This document shows positions 11,822-25,300 of a stretch of 64,000 nucleotides of DNA, one piece after another. The stretch is from Tillandsia leiboldiana (Eukaryota; Streptophyta; Magnoliopsida; Poales; Bromeliaceae): the NCBI GenBank assembly GCA_029204045.2, contig CM055080.1, forward strand, positions 5,593,149-5,657,148, given 5' to 3'. The notes under the pieces are model-generated. The model was not told where the DNA came from, made no database searches, and saw only the letters and a program-made list of their open reading frames with translations. The position numbers and the translations under genes were made by a program. How positions within the stretch are numbered: position 1 is the first letter of the stretch; every line of letters begins with the position of its first letter.

Positions 11822-14800
11822 TGTCCCGAAGTTAAAAAGTTGTTTAATTTCTTTTCTTTTTTTTCAATCAGAGTTTAATCTTGAAAATCAGGACATGAAC
11901 ATATCACAATATGTATAAGAAATCTTTTATTCACTCTGAACAGTATTTTTTCTATACATGCACGGCTAGGTAAGTATAAAATGCACATTCATAGTACAAG
12001 ATAAGACAATAATGTAAACACAACTAAACACAACTAATAAACAGAACCTCATGGTCAATCACAATGCTGATATAACTATTACAAATTTATATGATAAACA
12101 TCAAACACAACTAAACTAGATCCATATCATAAAATCACTAATTCATGAGCATAGTCAATCTAAAACTGTAGATATGAAAGTGACGACCAATCATAGCGGG
12201 CACAAGGGACGACTCTAATGAGTAGCTCACATCATCGTCCCGACATCCCACCTCTTGACTGACCTGAAATGGTGATCACCCAAAGGGTGTGAAAAACAAC
12301 ATAAATGTAACCCAGTTAGCACGACGAGTCGGGAAATAGCAAATCGTACCTACTGACATACTATAATCAGCGGATAGTAAAGGGTCAGTAGATAAAGGCA
12401 GATATATATATGCAAATAACTGGCAGAAAGCATAATCACAATACTGAGCATATAAGGGTACTGAAATACATGAGCTAAAGCATGCTGAAATACGATAGTA
12501 TGAATTATACATCAATAATAGAAACCAAGTACCCAATCACTGCCACTATTGGTCACGAAGACGTCAGGCTAAAGCCACTATCGGGCACCTATCTGGCTAA
12601 CATAACTCCGCACCCTCAGGTGCCATCGGAGGGCTCACGGGTCTCACTCTCGACCACTTTACCGGTAAAGAACGCAATGTGAGAGATCAATCCCACGACG
12701 TACGTGAAGTACAGCGGTGCGTGGCGATCATAATATTGATATTCAAGCTCACGTTTTAAGGACTAGGTAATCGGCAACAAACCAGAATCCGAACTGGGAT
12801 GCAAATATCTGTATACCAATCATGTGTCATCTCATGCAGTAAGGAATACAAGGAGGCTAATATGCCTGAGCAAGAGTGAATCTAAATAATGACCAATCAT
12901 ACATGGCATATGTCTAAGTATAAGCTAAGTATACTGATATCCAGCTAATGACCAAACAAGAATGATAAGTGTCCAAGTATAACAGCTAAAGATAATCAAT
13001 CAAGGGAAATAAGGCTCAAGGATAGAATCAGGGCTAGCATGAATCACAGGGGTCCGATCAACTACGGTACCCCATAGGGCCGAGATGATAAAGCCCAGAT
13101 TGAAGCAACCCATCTCAATGTAGACGGTCCCGAAGCCTGCTGGACTACTCGCGTGTTGGCTCCTGGCTGCTGGGGCCTGAATAACAAATTTTGATCAGTA
13201 ACAGACTCACTTATACCCATCCCATCGACACTACATAAACAGAACAACTAAATAGTGGACTTTCCCCAAGTCCCAAGATGTACCGAAATCTTTGAAAATC
13301 CTCCAATCGACCAACTATGGCTCGATTAGTGTCTACAGGTTTCCAAACATAATGAAACTTCACGCACTGCCTCGTAACGCTTCATTTAAGACATTCGGGC
13401 AGAAACATTAAACTTTGGGCCATCCAAAATCCAAACTATGCCATAATTACCAAAATTCTCTCCCGAAAATACCGATTTTGGCTCCGAAAATCACCAACGC
13501 TAAACCAAAGTTACTAGGCCTGCCAGGACAGCGTCGGGAATAGCCAGGGACATTTGGGACTCACAACTGGTCAACAGAATTTCTCGATTTACGCGATTAG
13601 CGCCAAATAATCGATAATTTAACAATTTCGTCGATTTACGAATTGTTATCCAAATTCCGCTTAACGGAAGCCAACGGATCTCGAACAAAAGTTCAGAGAT
13701 CATGTGCACGCTGACTAACACAACCCATTAGGCTATAATTGCAATTAGACCCCTATGGTTTACTTAAATTGCATAATTACATGAATTTTATCACTTTACA
13801 AGCTATTACTACTCAATCGAGGACTTATGAATTGAACCGAGGGCACCATTAGGTGTGCCTCGACACACTGAACACCGTGCCCGTTGTTTGGGAGCAGCAC
13901 AAGACCCAAGAACAACTACGGGTCAACTTGTATCCATGTTTTAAAGCCTATGTTGCCACATTGACCTATCTACTCAACCAAATGCAAAAGTAAGGTGAGC
14001 ACCATGCTCAGGAGGTCGAGGGTGTCCAAGGGCTCACCATTAGGTGGCCGAAGCACTGTCGGAACAGTGACAAAGGCAACCTCAGCCATAACCACTTCAC
14101 TTAGAGCTTGGTCTAGGGCAACCAAACCAAATGGCTCTGGACAGCAAGCACTCGCAGGAAGATACTAAGGGGCCATGCACACCTCTGGGTCCGGCGCCGG
14201 CGTGTGGTGGCGGCGGATGGCCGGAGAAGACCCTAAGGTCACTTCCAAGCCGCAACCGCAACAATGGTGGAGAGCTATTCCATAGGTTTCATGTCCATGC
14301 AAGGGCACCTGTGACCTGCCCTCGATGAGTGGAGGCCAACCATACCCCTGGTCGGCGGCGAGAAGCGACGGAGGCGGCTGGTGGCTAAGCTCGACCAACC
14401 TTGAGGCCAACAATGGCAAATGTCAAAAGAGAGGTTCTTGGGTTCAAGTAAAGGCACTAGAGGGACTATCTAGGAGAGGGGAAACTCACCACGGGGTTGG
14501 CCGGCGCCGGGGAGCGACGGCGGCGGCGGCGGCGCGGCTCGATTAAGAACAATAACCCAAAACTAGGGCTCTTTATTGCGACTTCTAGACCAAACCAAGC
14601 CTCATAAAACTTGATGGATGGCTTATTGGAGGTCAGAAAAAGACATCCATCAAGTCTAATCTTGATCTAAACGGTCGGATGTGGCGCACGTGAATGTTCG
14701 GCCAAGCTATGGTTTCGGCGGGGCTATGATGCAACCCAAGCTTCCCGACCTTCTCTGGCGACGGCACTACACTAGGAGGGTCCTCAGAAGGTAAGAACAT

Positions 14801-15818
14801 CACTGCTAAGGTTCTTGGTGCAAGAAAAACCAAGAAGAGGCTCACCTCGGGTCCAAGAAAATAAGAAGAAGAAAAGACTTCTTCTCTGGCGCAGTGCGGC
14901 AGAGTCCGACGACTGTGCTCCTCATAAGGAATCTCTAGGGGGAGAAAGAACAGGCTAGGGTTCTCTGGAGCAATGCTTGCAGGTTGGTGATCTTCTCTCC
15001 AACAAAAACTCAGATTCAAGAGGGAGGAGTCCTTCTTCCTTTCTCCTGCAAGGTTTGGCGAGGGAGGAAGTTTAGAGATTTGTGATTAGTGGTAGAGAAG
15101 GAGGAAAACGTGGAGAGGTGGCTGCGGTTATCCCCCACACGTGCGGTTTGTTGCTAAAAGAGTGTGGTTGCTACAAAATGCTAAGCCGCCCTCCAACCAC
15201 TAGTATTTTCAGGTAAGTCCCTCATTGTAGGTAAGAATTGTAGAGAAGTCCCTCCCAAGGATTTTGGTGCAATTCTTTACATAAAATATTAGACATTCTT
15301 GCAAAATACTCAAAATTTTAGTGTTTATCGCACTTTTCAAGACATTAGAGTCGTCGAACAAGAAAACGAATGATGCCACGACGTTCGGCTCATCGAAACC
15401 TATCAAATAGCAATTTTGGTTCGTTCGATGACTTACGATCATCATACATAAAATCGTAAAATCGGATCATGCCATTGCGCTCAGATCGACGAAACCATTC
15501 CAATCGTATATTTACATCGTCCGATTCGAATCTAGATAGGTTGAGTTAGGCAACTTCTTTAAAAAGGCTCGAAAATTTTATAAATTACTATTCATTTCAA
15601 GTTATAACTTAAACTACTATTTACACCTTTTTCGAGATGATAGGCTCGTTAAAATGAAAATTGAATCGCGCCAACGCATCCAACGAGATAGAACCAGCAG
15701 TGGTTTTACTTTTCTGAGTTCCTGACAATTTCTCTAAGACCCCAAAATTTTGAATTAATTAAATTCTAAAAAATGAATAAAAATTCAAATTCCAAATTAA
15801 AAATTTTCGGTTATTACA
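11822..15818 (-). mobile_element. Solo LTR, 4.0 kb
   Basis: Begins TGTCCCGAAG, ends CGGTTATTACA, bounded by the 5 bp duplication AAAAT (11817-11821 and 15819-15823). Same family as 652-6346. There is no gag-pol. It sits between the convergent 3' ends of the partial gene and CDKA, about 540 bp past the CDKA stop codon. Its GC-rich part (14.1-14.6 kb) produces several chance open frames. Confidence 0.8.
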
Positions 15819-16294
15819 AAAATATTGATGTATATATAACACGACCACTGAACAACCATTACTACTTGAAAGTCACGAAATTTTTTTGAGTATTGGATGG
15901 GATGGAAGCTTGCACAGTACAATGACTCGCAACAAAAGAAAAAAAAAAAAAAAAAAAAAAAAAAAGGAAAATCAACAGTAGCATAAGCATAAACAGCAAA
16001 AGAAATTTGGAAATAGTTTGATAGGGCTTAAGGTGCTCAGCCGAAACACCGAAACCTTTAGCCTGCAAATTGTCTGGAAGGAATATATTCAGGCGCCCCC
16101 GATTCTACATCTTGAAACATAATTCATCAAAAGATTGATGTTATAACAATTTACCGTAAGATTCTCTAATCTACTGTCTGGAATACAGGGTAAATCTCTA
16201 ATTCTCCTGCAATTCAAATGGAACTAAACCCTAAGTTTAGTGCTTGGGCATTCAGTTCTTTATAGACCTCTTTAGATCATTACATACTATCCAA

Positions 16295-16330
<36 letters not shown>

Positions 16331-16358
16331 ATATATAGGGTACCAAAAATGAGCAACT
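15819..16358. other. CDKA 3' UTR and spacer
   Basis: No gene. Contains a 28-base poly(A) run near 15937-15965 and a (TA)n tract at about 16301-16329. The part next to 16358 should be the CDKA 3' UTR. No clear poly(A) signal could be assigned. Confidence 0.5.
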
Positions 16359-19300
16359 TTAAGGAACCGTGCCGAGATCCTTGAAGTAGTCGTGCTCAAG
16401 AGCATGGCGAGCTGTGATTCTTCTGCTCGGATCTAGGCATAGCATTTTCTGCACATTAATCGAAGAGGCAATGAAAATGCCACTAATAAATGTCTGAATC
16501 ACCTGTGTCTTATCTAGAAAAAGAGTATATTTGCGCTTTAACAGAGGACTGGCCAACTTACAGAGAGAAGATCGACTCCTACAGGATCAAGTTTGGGGAC
16601 CACTGACGCCAGATCCTGCAATAGTATATTTTTGATAGCACATAATAATTTTGATGTATTGTAGATGCAGACTTTAAAATAGGAAAATATAAGGTCTGTT
16701 ACAATGCACAAATCACATAGAAAAATATGTAAAATCACATAGATAAATATGCAAGGCTTTTCTAGCTCTTTTCGAGAAAAAATATTCTAATAATCCCAAG
16801 AATTTCAGCCAACAACATAGTAACAAAGGATGGCAGCTAGGCTACTGTATGAACAAGTAACTAGAGCAACTGAAATGGCCTAGGCTATTTAAATAAAGAG
16901 CAAATCCTTGGATCAAGGATTTACACCCTATACTAGGGTGTAAACTTTACACCCTAGTCCACTTTGTGGTATATATTACTCCACTTGTCACATAATTCTT
17001 TTTTTTAAAAAAAATACTAAAAAACTCTTCGGGGTTTTACAAATCCTTGGATCAAGGGGGATGTAAGATGTACACCCTTATATAGGGTGTACAAGTAGCA
17101 TTTGTCTTAAATAAAATAAGAGTTATAATTCACCTTCTAGTTCAAGTAGAGACTTGGTAGTGGCTTACATTATTCTGGTAAAATTTTGTTTGTTCAGCAA
17201 GAGATGAAGTGTCAACTAAATTGTGTAATGAACCATAATTTTACATACTTTTTGAGTTTTAGTTCATTGCATGAATATTATGTTGTCTATGGAATTTAAA
17301 ACTAGATTCTTTTCTTTTTTTTTTCGAAGAAAATGGGTGCTACAATTTGAGCTAATACAAATAAGTGCTTATTCTACCAGTTAATCAAGTAAATAGAAGA
17401 AATAACCTTTTTTAAATTTTATATAAATACTTTCTGTGGCAGGCTCCTATCAGACTGGGATAGCATGTAAGGCCAAAAGGTTAATCTCATAAGCTAGCCT
17501 AGGGTATTTGACAACCATGGTGTAATACTAAACTCTAAATTATACCATTTAGATAAATAAATATGTAAGGGCTCGTTTGGCATCGTTGTCATTTTTTTAA
17601 AAAAATACTAATTTTATATAATTTGATATACTTATAGTTTCTCTTCTTGTCATAATTGATTAGCTTACAATGCATCTGGAAAAAGTTGGAAGCAAAAAAA
17701 AAATTTATTTCCAAATTTTTTATTTTTTGTTGCCAAATAAACATCTTGGATGAAAAGGATTGAAAGTAATTTTGTTCACTTCGGCACTTTCATATGTAGA
17801 AATTCTATTTAAAAAAAAAATTAAAAAAACATACATGATACCAAATAAACCAATTTTGGACCAATATTAAATTTTGGAAAATTGAGGGACTCATGCGCAA
17901 TTTATTTTCCTCTTTGACACATAGGCTATGCATGTGTCAACATGCATGAGCCACTATGGGCCCAAGTTGACACACGCTCACGCATGTGTTCCAAGCATAG
18001 TCCTGGATGATCCAGCAGCCGTGGGTTATTGCCAGCAACTCCCAAAACCAAAAAGAAATTTTTCGGAGATATTTTAGTAATTATGGTATCGGTCTAGCAA
18101 AGTGTTATTACCCGAACGTCTTCAATGAAGCGTTCCGGGGCCGCATGTCAAGTTTCGCTGAATTCGGAAATCCGTAGGCGCTGATCGGATGAAAGTTGAT
18201 CGATCGGCGAATTTCCGGCGGTTTACGGGAATCTGAAAAAGATATAGGTTTAAGCTTTCTGTGTGGTGTGAGTCCGTCCCTGATCTGTGTTTATGATCCA
18301 GGTCTCTGCAGTCTGACTCCAATCCGCAAGCCTTCCGGTGGAGTCATTGGACCGCCTGCACTCAGGTGGGTTTTATCTTCGGTCCGGACTTTATCATTTC
18401 GGCCCTCTGGGGTACCTTAATTGGTTGGACCCGTGTTTCATATTAGCCCAGATTATATCTCTGAGCCTTTGCCATTGACTGTTTATTTCCAGCTTATACT
18501 TATGCTTTTAGTATACTTGTTGTATATGGACATTTGTCATGCTTGATTGGACATTAGGTAGCTATCAGATTATACATAAATATTCATCATGCTCTGCTTA
18601 TTTCTGGACATATGCCATATGTATGATTAGCCATTCACATATTCAGATAGCTAGTACTTCTTGCATTTAGTACTGCACAGGTTTGAGGTATTCGTATCTT
18701 TGTGGGGATTTCCGGCTTAGTGCCGACTACCCGATCTGTGGACCGTGAGATTGGAGCATCAGCATTGTCATCGCCGTACACCTACTGTTCACTCGCATAC
18801 ACTGATGATTTGGCCACCATCATGGTGTTCTTCACCGGTAGAGAGTCCTCGTGGCCCGTGGGCACCCATTTCTGTAGTACCGTTGGGTACAGGGAGCCCT
18901 TTCTGTTGTACCGCTTGATACAGGGATACCCCCACTTCGGTGGTGCTGTTGGGAAGCCCTTGCTGTTGTATCCTTGGTACAGGGTTGCTGTCAATTTCTG
19001 CCAGGGGATTCTGTTGTGATATTCGCCTGAGGTCCAGCGACCAAAACGGCAGCATGTTGTTGGTTCTGCTATGATATCTTCGCCTGAGGTCCAGCGACCA
19101 AAACGGCAGCATCGGTTGTGTACATTGGCATATCATTATATATCTGTTCTGCATGCTTTGGCACATGTACTCTTACATGCTTAGTATCATGATTAGATCT
19201 CTATTTCAGCATGCTTAGCCCTGTATTGTTGTACCTATATATCTTCTTAGCCTTGTTACAGTTATCTGATTGCTATACCTGCGTTACTTACTGATCTTTT

Positions 19301-22300
19301 ACTATCCGCTAATTATTGTATGCCAATAAGTACGATTTGCTATTTCTCGGTCCGTCGTACCCACTGGGATACACTTATGTTGTATCTCACACCCCCGGAT
19401 GACCATTTTTCAGGTCGGCCGGGTGCTAGGATATCGGGACGTGTTGGTGAGACTGTCCCGATAGTGCTGACCCTTCTGTCACCCGTATATTTTATCTTTC
19501 GCACATTATGTGTTTTTGTAAATGTTAATTGTAATAATTTTTAGTTTTGGCTGATTAACTGTGTAGTTGTTGCGTAGTTTAAACTACTCTGATATTGGCT
19601 GTGAGTGCTTGCCGTGCATGTATAGGAAAGGTTCTGTCCAAAGGGACAGAAAATGTTCTATACATGTGGCGATCTGCTCATGCCCTGAATTGCTTTTAAA
19701 CTCTGATTTAAAAAAATAAAAAAATAAAAAAATAAAAAAATAAAAAAAAAATAACCTGCTTTTCGAACTCGGGGCGTGACAATATTTCATACCATTATGT
19801 GTCGGCACACATGTATTTTTTGTGACCGACACTGATCGGCACGGCACGGCCCGGCCCGGCACGCATCGTGCCGGCAAGTTTTCGGCACGACCCCGTGCCA
19901 CAGCACTTAAATCCTTGCTCTTGACTTAGCCGAGTGGGCAAAGGAGTTACACGGATTAGTGTTGGCATGACCTAGAGTTTCAGGTCAGTGAGCATATGTT
20001 GCTTAGGGTTTTGCTAACGTAGGGGATAAGATGGTCCAGGTTGCGAAACGAGTTTAGTGAGCTGTATATTGGATGGTTTGTGATCTTGAAGCGTATTGGT
20101 CCGACACTCATAGATTAGTATTTCCTCCTTATCTTGCCAGTGTGAATAACATATTCTATGTTTCCTTACTCTAGAAGTATACTGCACATCCGTCCCAGGT
20201 GATTAATCTGCCATGTTTCAGTTTCGAGAGGATCTAAGCTTTAAGAAGCTCCGAAGCATATTTTAATATAGAATGATACGACTGTTGGGATAACAAAAAA
20301 AAAATAAAAAAATAAAAAAAAATTAATTATAATAAAAAAAAAAAAGAATAAGGGGAAAGATTATAGTTTGTTCGTCCAATTTAATGGGTTTTAGATAAAT
20401 TATGGTCTATACGTTTCTAATAGGCCTCATATAAGCTCACAAATTTTTAAACATATGCATAATTTGGGCCCAACAAATTCAAGCCCCCTTAATAGGCCAT
20501 TTGTGAACATAAACTTGTGGGCCTCATAAAAACCCGTCGAAATTTTTGAGTCTACCAGATAAGTCGGGTCTCATTTTTTTTTTTTGCATTATATTATAAT
20601 CAACTTCTTGTTTCTTGTTTTAACTTTTTGAGTCTATCAGATAAGTCGGGTCTCATAAAATTATGTTCAAGTTGAATTTTGAATTTTGAATTTCCAACTA
20701 AATTTCAAAATATCTTTCAACCGACTTATCCAAACTCATATTTCATTCGAAATTCAAATTTTCAATCTTAAAATATCTTTCAACCGATTACTATTTATTT
20801 GGAATTTAATTTTGAATTTTGAATCCAAAGCAAATTCCTCGTTCGTTATCCTATTTTTGAAATTTGAATCAAACCCTACGCACGACAATCTCTCAACAAA
20901 CCCCCACAATCCCTCGACTAATCCCACACACGTCCCCTCGACAAACCCCACGCACGTCAACCCCACATTCCCTCAACAAACCCCACGCGACATTCCAGGC
21001 GACTATTTGTTACACCAACCAATCATCTCTGCTACTCTCTACTATAATAAACCCCACGCGACATTCCAGGCAACTATTTGTTACACCAACCAATCATCTC
21101 TACTACTCTCTACTATAAATAAAAAAAATAAATAATAGATTTTAAGAAGAAGACAACCTTTCTGATCCCACCACACATCGTACATTTCTAATTTCCACAT
21201 CTCCAATTTCCTCACCACCTCCGATCCTATCCTCTCATCATCTTCGATCTTCATTTTCGATCTCAGATCATGTAAAAAAATAAGATTAAAAAAAAAAAAA
21301 AAAAAAAAATCTTTTTGTCCGCCGTCATCGCCATGTCCGTCGACATCGTCCGTCGACATCGTCATCCTCATCGCTACCACCCCACCCAATACCATATTGA
21401 CGTCTTCGATTGAATAGAGGAGGAGGATCATTAAGGATCAATGATCCTCCGTTTCTTCGGACCTCTCCACTCCATTCGAAATCGTCAATCAAAGAAATAG
21501 GTGGTTTACACCGTACATCGGCGTAATTGCCCCGCGATCGTCTTCATCAGCACCGCCGTCCCATATTAATGTCTTCGATAGAAAAGAGGAGGATTAATGA
21601 TCCTCCGTTTCTTCGAACCTCTCCACCCCATTCGAAACCAATTGATCAATGCACCATCAGAAAAGATTCGATCGTTTTGACCAAGCCGATTCTGGTGATT
21701 TCTTCGGACATCCGGATTTAGGCTCGTTCCAAGCCGATTCGGATACTTTCTTCGGACACCGTGTCCGAACCGATTCGGATACTTTCTTCGGACACCGTGT
21801 CCGAATTTAGATTCGTTCCAAGCCGATTCGGATGATTTCTTCGGACATCCGGATTTAAATTCAACCAAAATGGAATTTTCTTCGGACCCCAAGATAAGAT
21901 AAGGGGATTTTCTTCGGACCCCAAACCAAAATAAAATAAAGAAAATTCTTTCGAACCCCAAATTATTTAAATAACAAAAATTTTTTCGGACCCCAAATTA
22001 TTTAAAAAAGAAAATTTCTTAGGGGCCCAAATCAAATAAAATAAAATAAAGAAAAATTTTTCGGACCCCAAATCATTTGAAAATAAAAGAAATTTCTTCG
22101 GACCCAAATTATTTAAAATAAAGGGAATTTCTTCGGACCCAAATTATTTAAAATAAAGGGAATTTCTTCGGACCCCAAATTGTTTAAAATAAAAGGGATT
22201 TCTTCGGACCCCAAATCATTTAAAAAGGAAATTTCTTCGGATCCCAAATTATTTAAGAATAACGGGAAATTCTTCGGACCCCAAATTATTTAGAAAAAGA

Positions 22301-25300
22301 AAATTTTTTCGGACCCCAAATTATTTAAAATAAAGAAAATTTCTTCGGACCCCAAATCAAAATAAGATAAAGAAATTTCTTCGGACCCCAAATTATTTAA
22401 AAAAAAAAAAATTTTCGGACCCCAAATCATTTAAAAATAATATAGATTTCTTCGAATCCCAAATTATTTAAAGTAAAGGGGATTTCTTCGGACCCCAAAT
22501 TATTAAAAAATAACGGAAATTTCTTTGGACCCCAAATTATTTAAAAACGGAGATTTCTTCGGACCCCAAATTATTTTAAAAAGAAATTTCTTCGAACCCC
22601 AAAATATTTAAAATAAAGAAAATTTCTTCAGACCCCAAATTATTTTAAAAAGAAAATTTTTTTGGACCCCAAATTATTTTAAAATAACGAAAATTTCTTT
22701 GGACCCCAAATTATTTAAAAAAGAAAATTTTCTTCGGACCCCAAATCATTTAAAAATAAAGAAAATTTCTTCGGACTCCAAATTATTTAAAAAAGAAAAT
22801 TTCTTCAAACCCCAAATTAATTCAAAATAAACGATACTTCTTAGGTCCCCAAAAACGAAATAAAAAATTTCTTTGGATTCAGAATCAATTCCAAACAAAA
22901 TTCAAAAGGAGTCTAATCAACTAGGAACCTAAGTCCAAACAAAACAAATTCAAAGAGCCTAATAAATGAATTCAGTCCTTTGGAAAATAATGCCCAGTCA
23001 ATATATGGGCTCCAAATTCAATTCCTTAAGGCTATGTTTGGTTCGGGGATTGTAAGTTTGGGGATAAATTTTTTTATACCTGGGATAGCTTGCTATTCCG
23101 GGATAGTCAGGGATAAAAGGAAAATAGTGTTTGGTTTGTAAAGCTGTTATTCGTAGGAATAACTGAAATTATGTTTGGTTCATTTTTTGGAATAAGCGAT
23201 GATAGTAAAAAAATAAAAGTAATTATAATTTTAAAATAATAATATTTTATCTAATTAATTAATATAAAATATTAATTAAATAATAATTAATATTTGTATA
23301 AATTAAAGTTTATATTTTAGTAAATAATACCGTTTAATTTTATTAAAATTAAAGTTAAAAATTTAAAATTTGTATAAATTTTAAAATTTATTAAATTTAT
23401 AAATTTATTAAAAATTAAAGTTATAAATTTAAAAAGTTATAAAATTTAAATTTTTTCTAAATTTAAAAATTTAAAAATCTAATAGTAGAGAATAATAATA
23501 AAAAAAAAGTGATAGTTAAATTTAATATAAAATATAATTTAATAAAAATAATTTGTTATAAAAATAATTTATTGTAAAAAAATTTATTATAATATTTTAA
23601 AAAAATAATTTATTATAAATTATAATTTAATAAAAATAATTCATTATAATATTTAAATAAAAATAATATGTATTAATATATATAATTAATAATTTTATAA
23701 TAAAAAATAATGTATTATAATATATAATAAATTGTGTCTACATAATTTAGCTTTAATTCAATTTATAATCTTAATAAAATTTAGAATTAATTCTTAGAAT
23801 AGCACTATTCCACCAAAATGGTGGAATAGTTTATTCCAAGCTATCCCGGATAGCCGAGAATACCAAGGTTTGACCGGGATAAAATATCCCAGCCAAAAAT
23901 CATATCGTTTGGCATGAATAGTGGGATAAAGTGGGTTATTCCATCTTTATCCCTTAACCAAACACTGCCTAAAAGATAAGGCCCAGTCCACATACGGACC
24001 CTGAATCCAGTCCACATATAATATAAGCTCAGTCCACATACGTGCCCTGAATCCAGTCCACATATAATATAGGCCCAGTCCACATACGGGCATTGAATCC
24101 AGTCCACATATAATATAGGCCCAATCTCCATACGGGCCTCGAATCCAGTCCACATATAATATAGGCTCAGTCCATATACGAGCCCTGAATCGAGTCCAGA
24201 ATCACATACGGGCGCTGAATCCAGTCCACATACAAATAAAACTCATAACCCATTCCAGCCCACAAATAAAACTCATAACCCATTTAGCCCACAAATAAAA
24301 CCTAGAACCCATTCCAACCCGCAAATAAAACCCATAATCCATTCCAACCTACGAATAAAACCCATAACCTATTCCAATCCATAAATAAAATCCAAAACCC
24401 ATTCAATCCATAAATAAAGCCCAAGACCTATTCAATCTCATCGCCTTAACACATATAATTAAGGCAAAACTATATCCAAACCAACTAGATTCTAAGTCAT
24501 ACACTTAGAACTTAGTCAAATCGAATTCAATCAAGCTCTAATACATACACCTAGAATTCATTCAAATCAACCCGACTAACCCTAATACATATATAGTTAG
24601 GGTCTGGTCAACCTTTTGCTCTAGCATATATATCTAGAGTGGAAACCAAATCAACTCGACTAATCCTAATACATATACTTAGGGTCTAGTCAACCTTTTA
24701 CTCTAGCAACACATAGTTAGAGTGAAAGTTCAATCAAATTTGACGAATCCTAATACATATACTTAGGGTTTAGTCAAATTATTATTCAAGCACATATAAC
24801 TAGAGTGAAAAATATATCAAACTCGGCCAATCCTGATACATACATTCAGGACTTAGCCACTTTCTATCTTCGAGTAGCATCAAATCCGACCCACCTCAAT
24901 ACATGTACTTAGGGTTTGGTCAAACCTTCACTTTGGAACATACGCCAAATGTGGAATCAAATATAATTGGATTCTAAAACATATACTTAGAGCCAATTGA
25001 ACCCAATTAAACTCTAACACATATACTAGAGTTTAATGTCGACTAGTTCTCAATACATATACTCGGGATCTAGTTAATTTCAAATCCAACTGAATCCTAA
25101 TACATATACTTAGGATTTGGTCAACCATTAGGATACGATTTATTCTATCCTCCTCACAAAGGTCTCTTAATCAAAGGTGCTCTAATCTCACGGAGGTAAT
25201 TAATAATAGATGCTTGCGTCTATTGGAAGTCATGGATCCGCAATACCTGATACCCATATACCCATACATAAATATTCATCTGAATTGTGAATACTATCCC

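Noticed and set aside
21720..22840. Regularly spaced repeats resembling a CRISPR array
   Set aside because: Eukaryotic sequence, units contiguous and degenerate with variable length and no unique spacers. It is a minisatellite.
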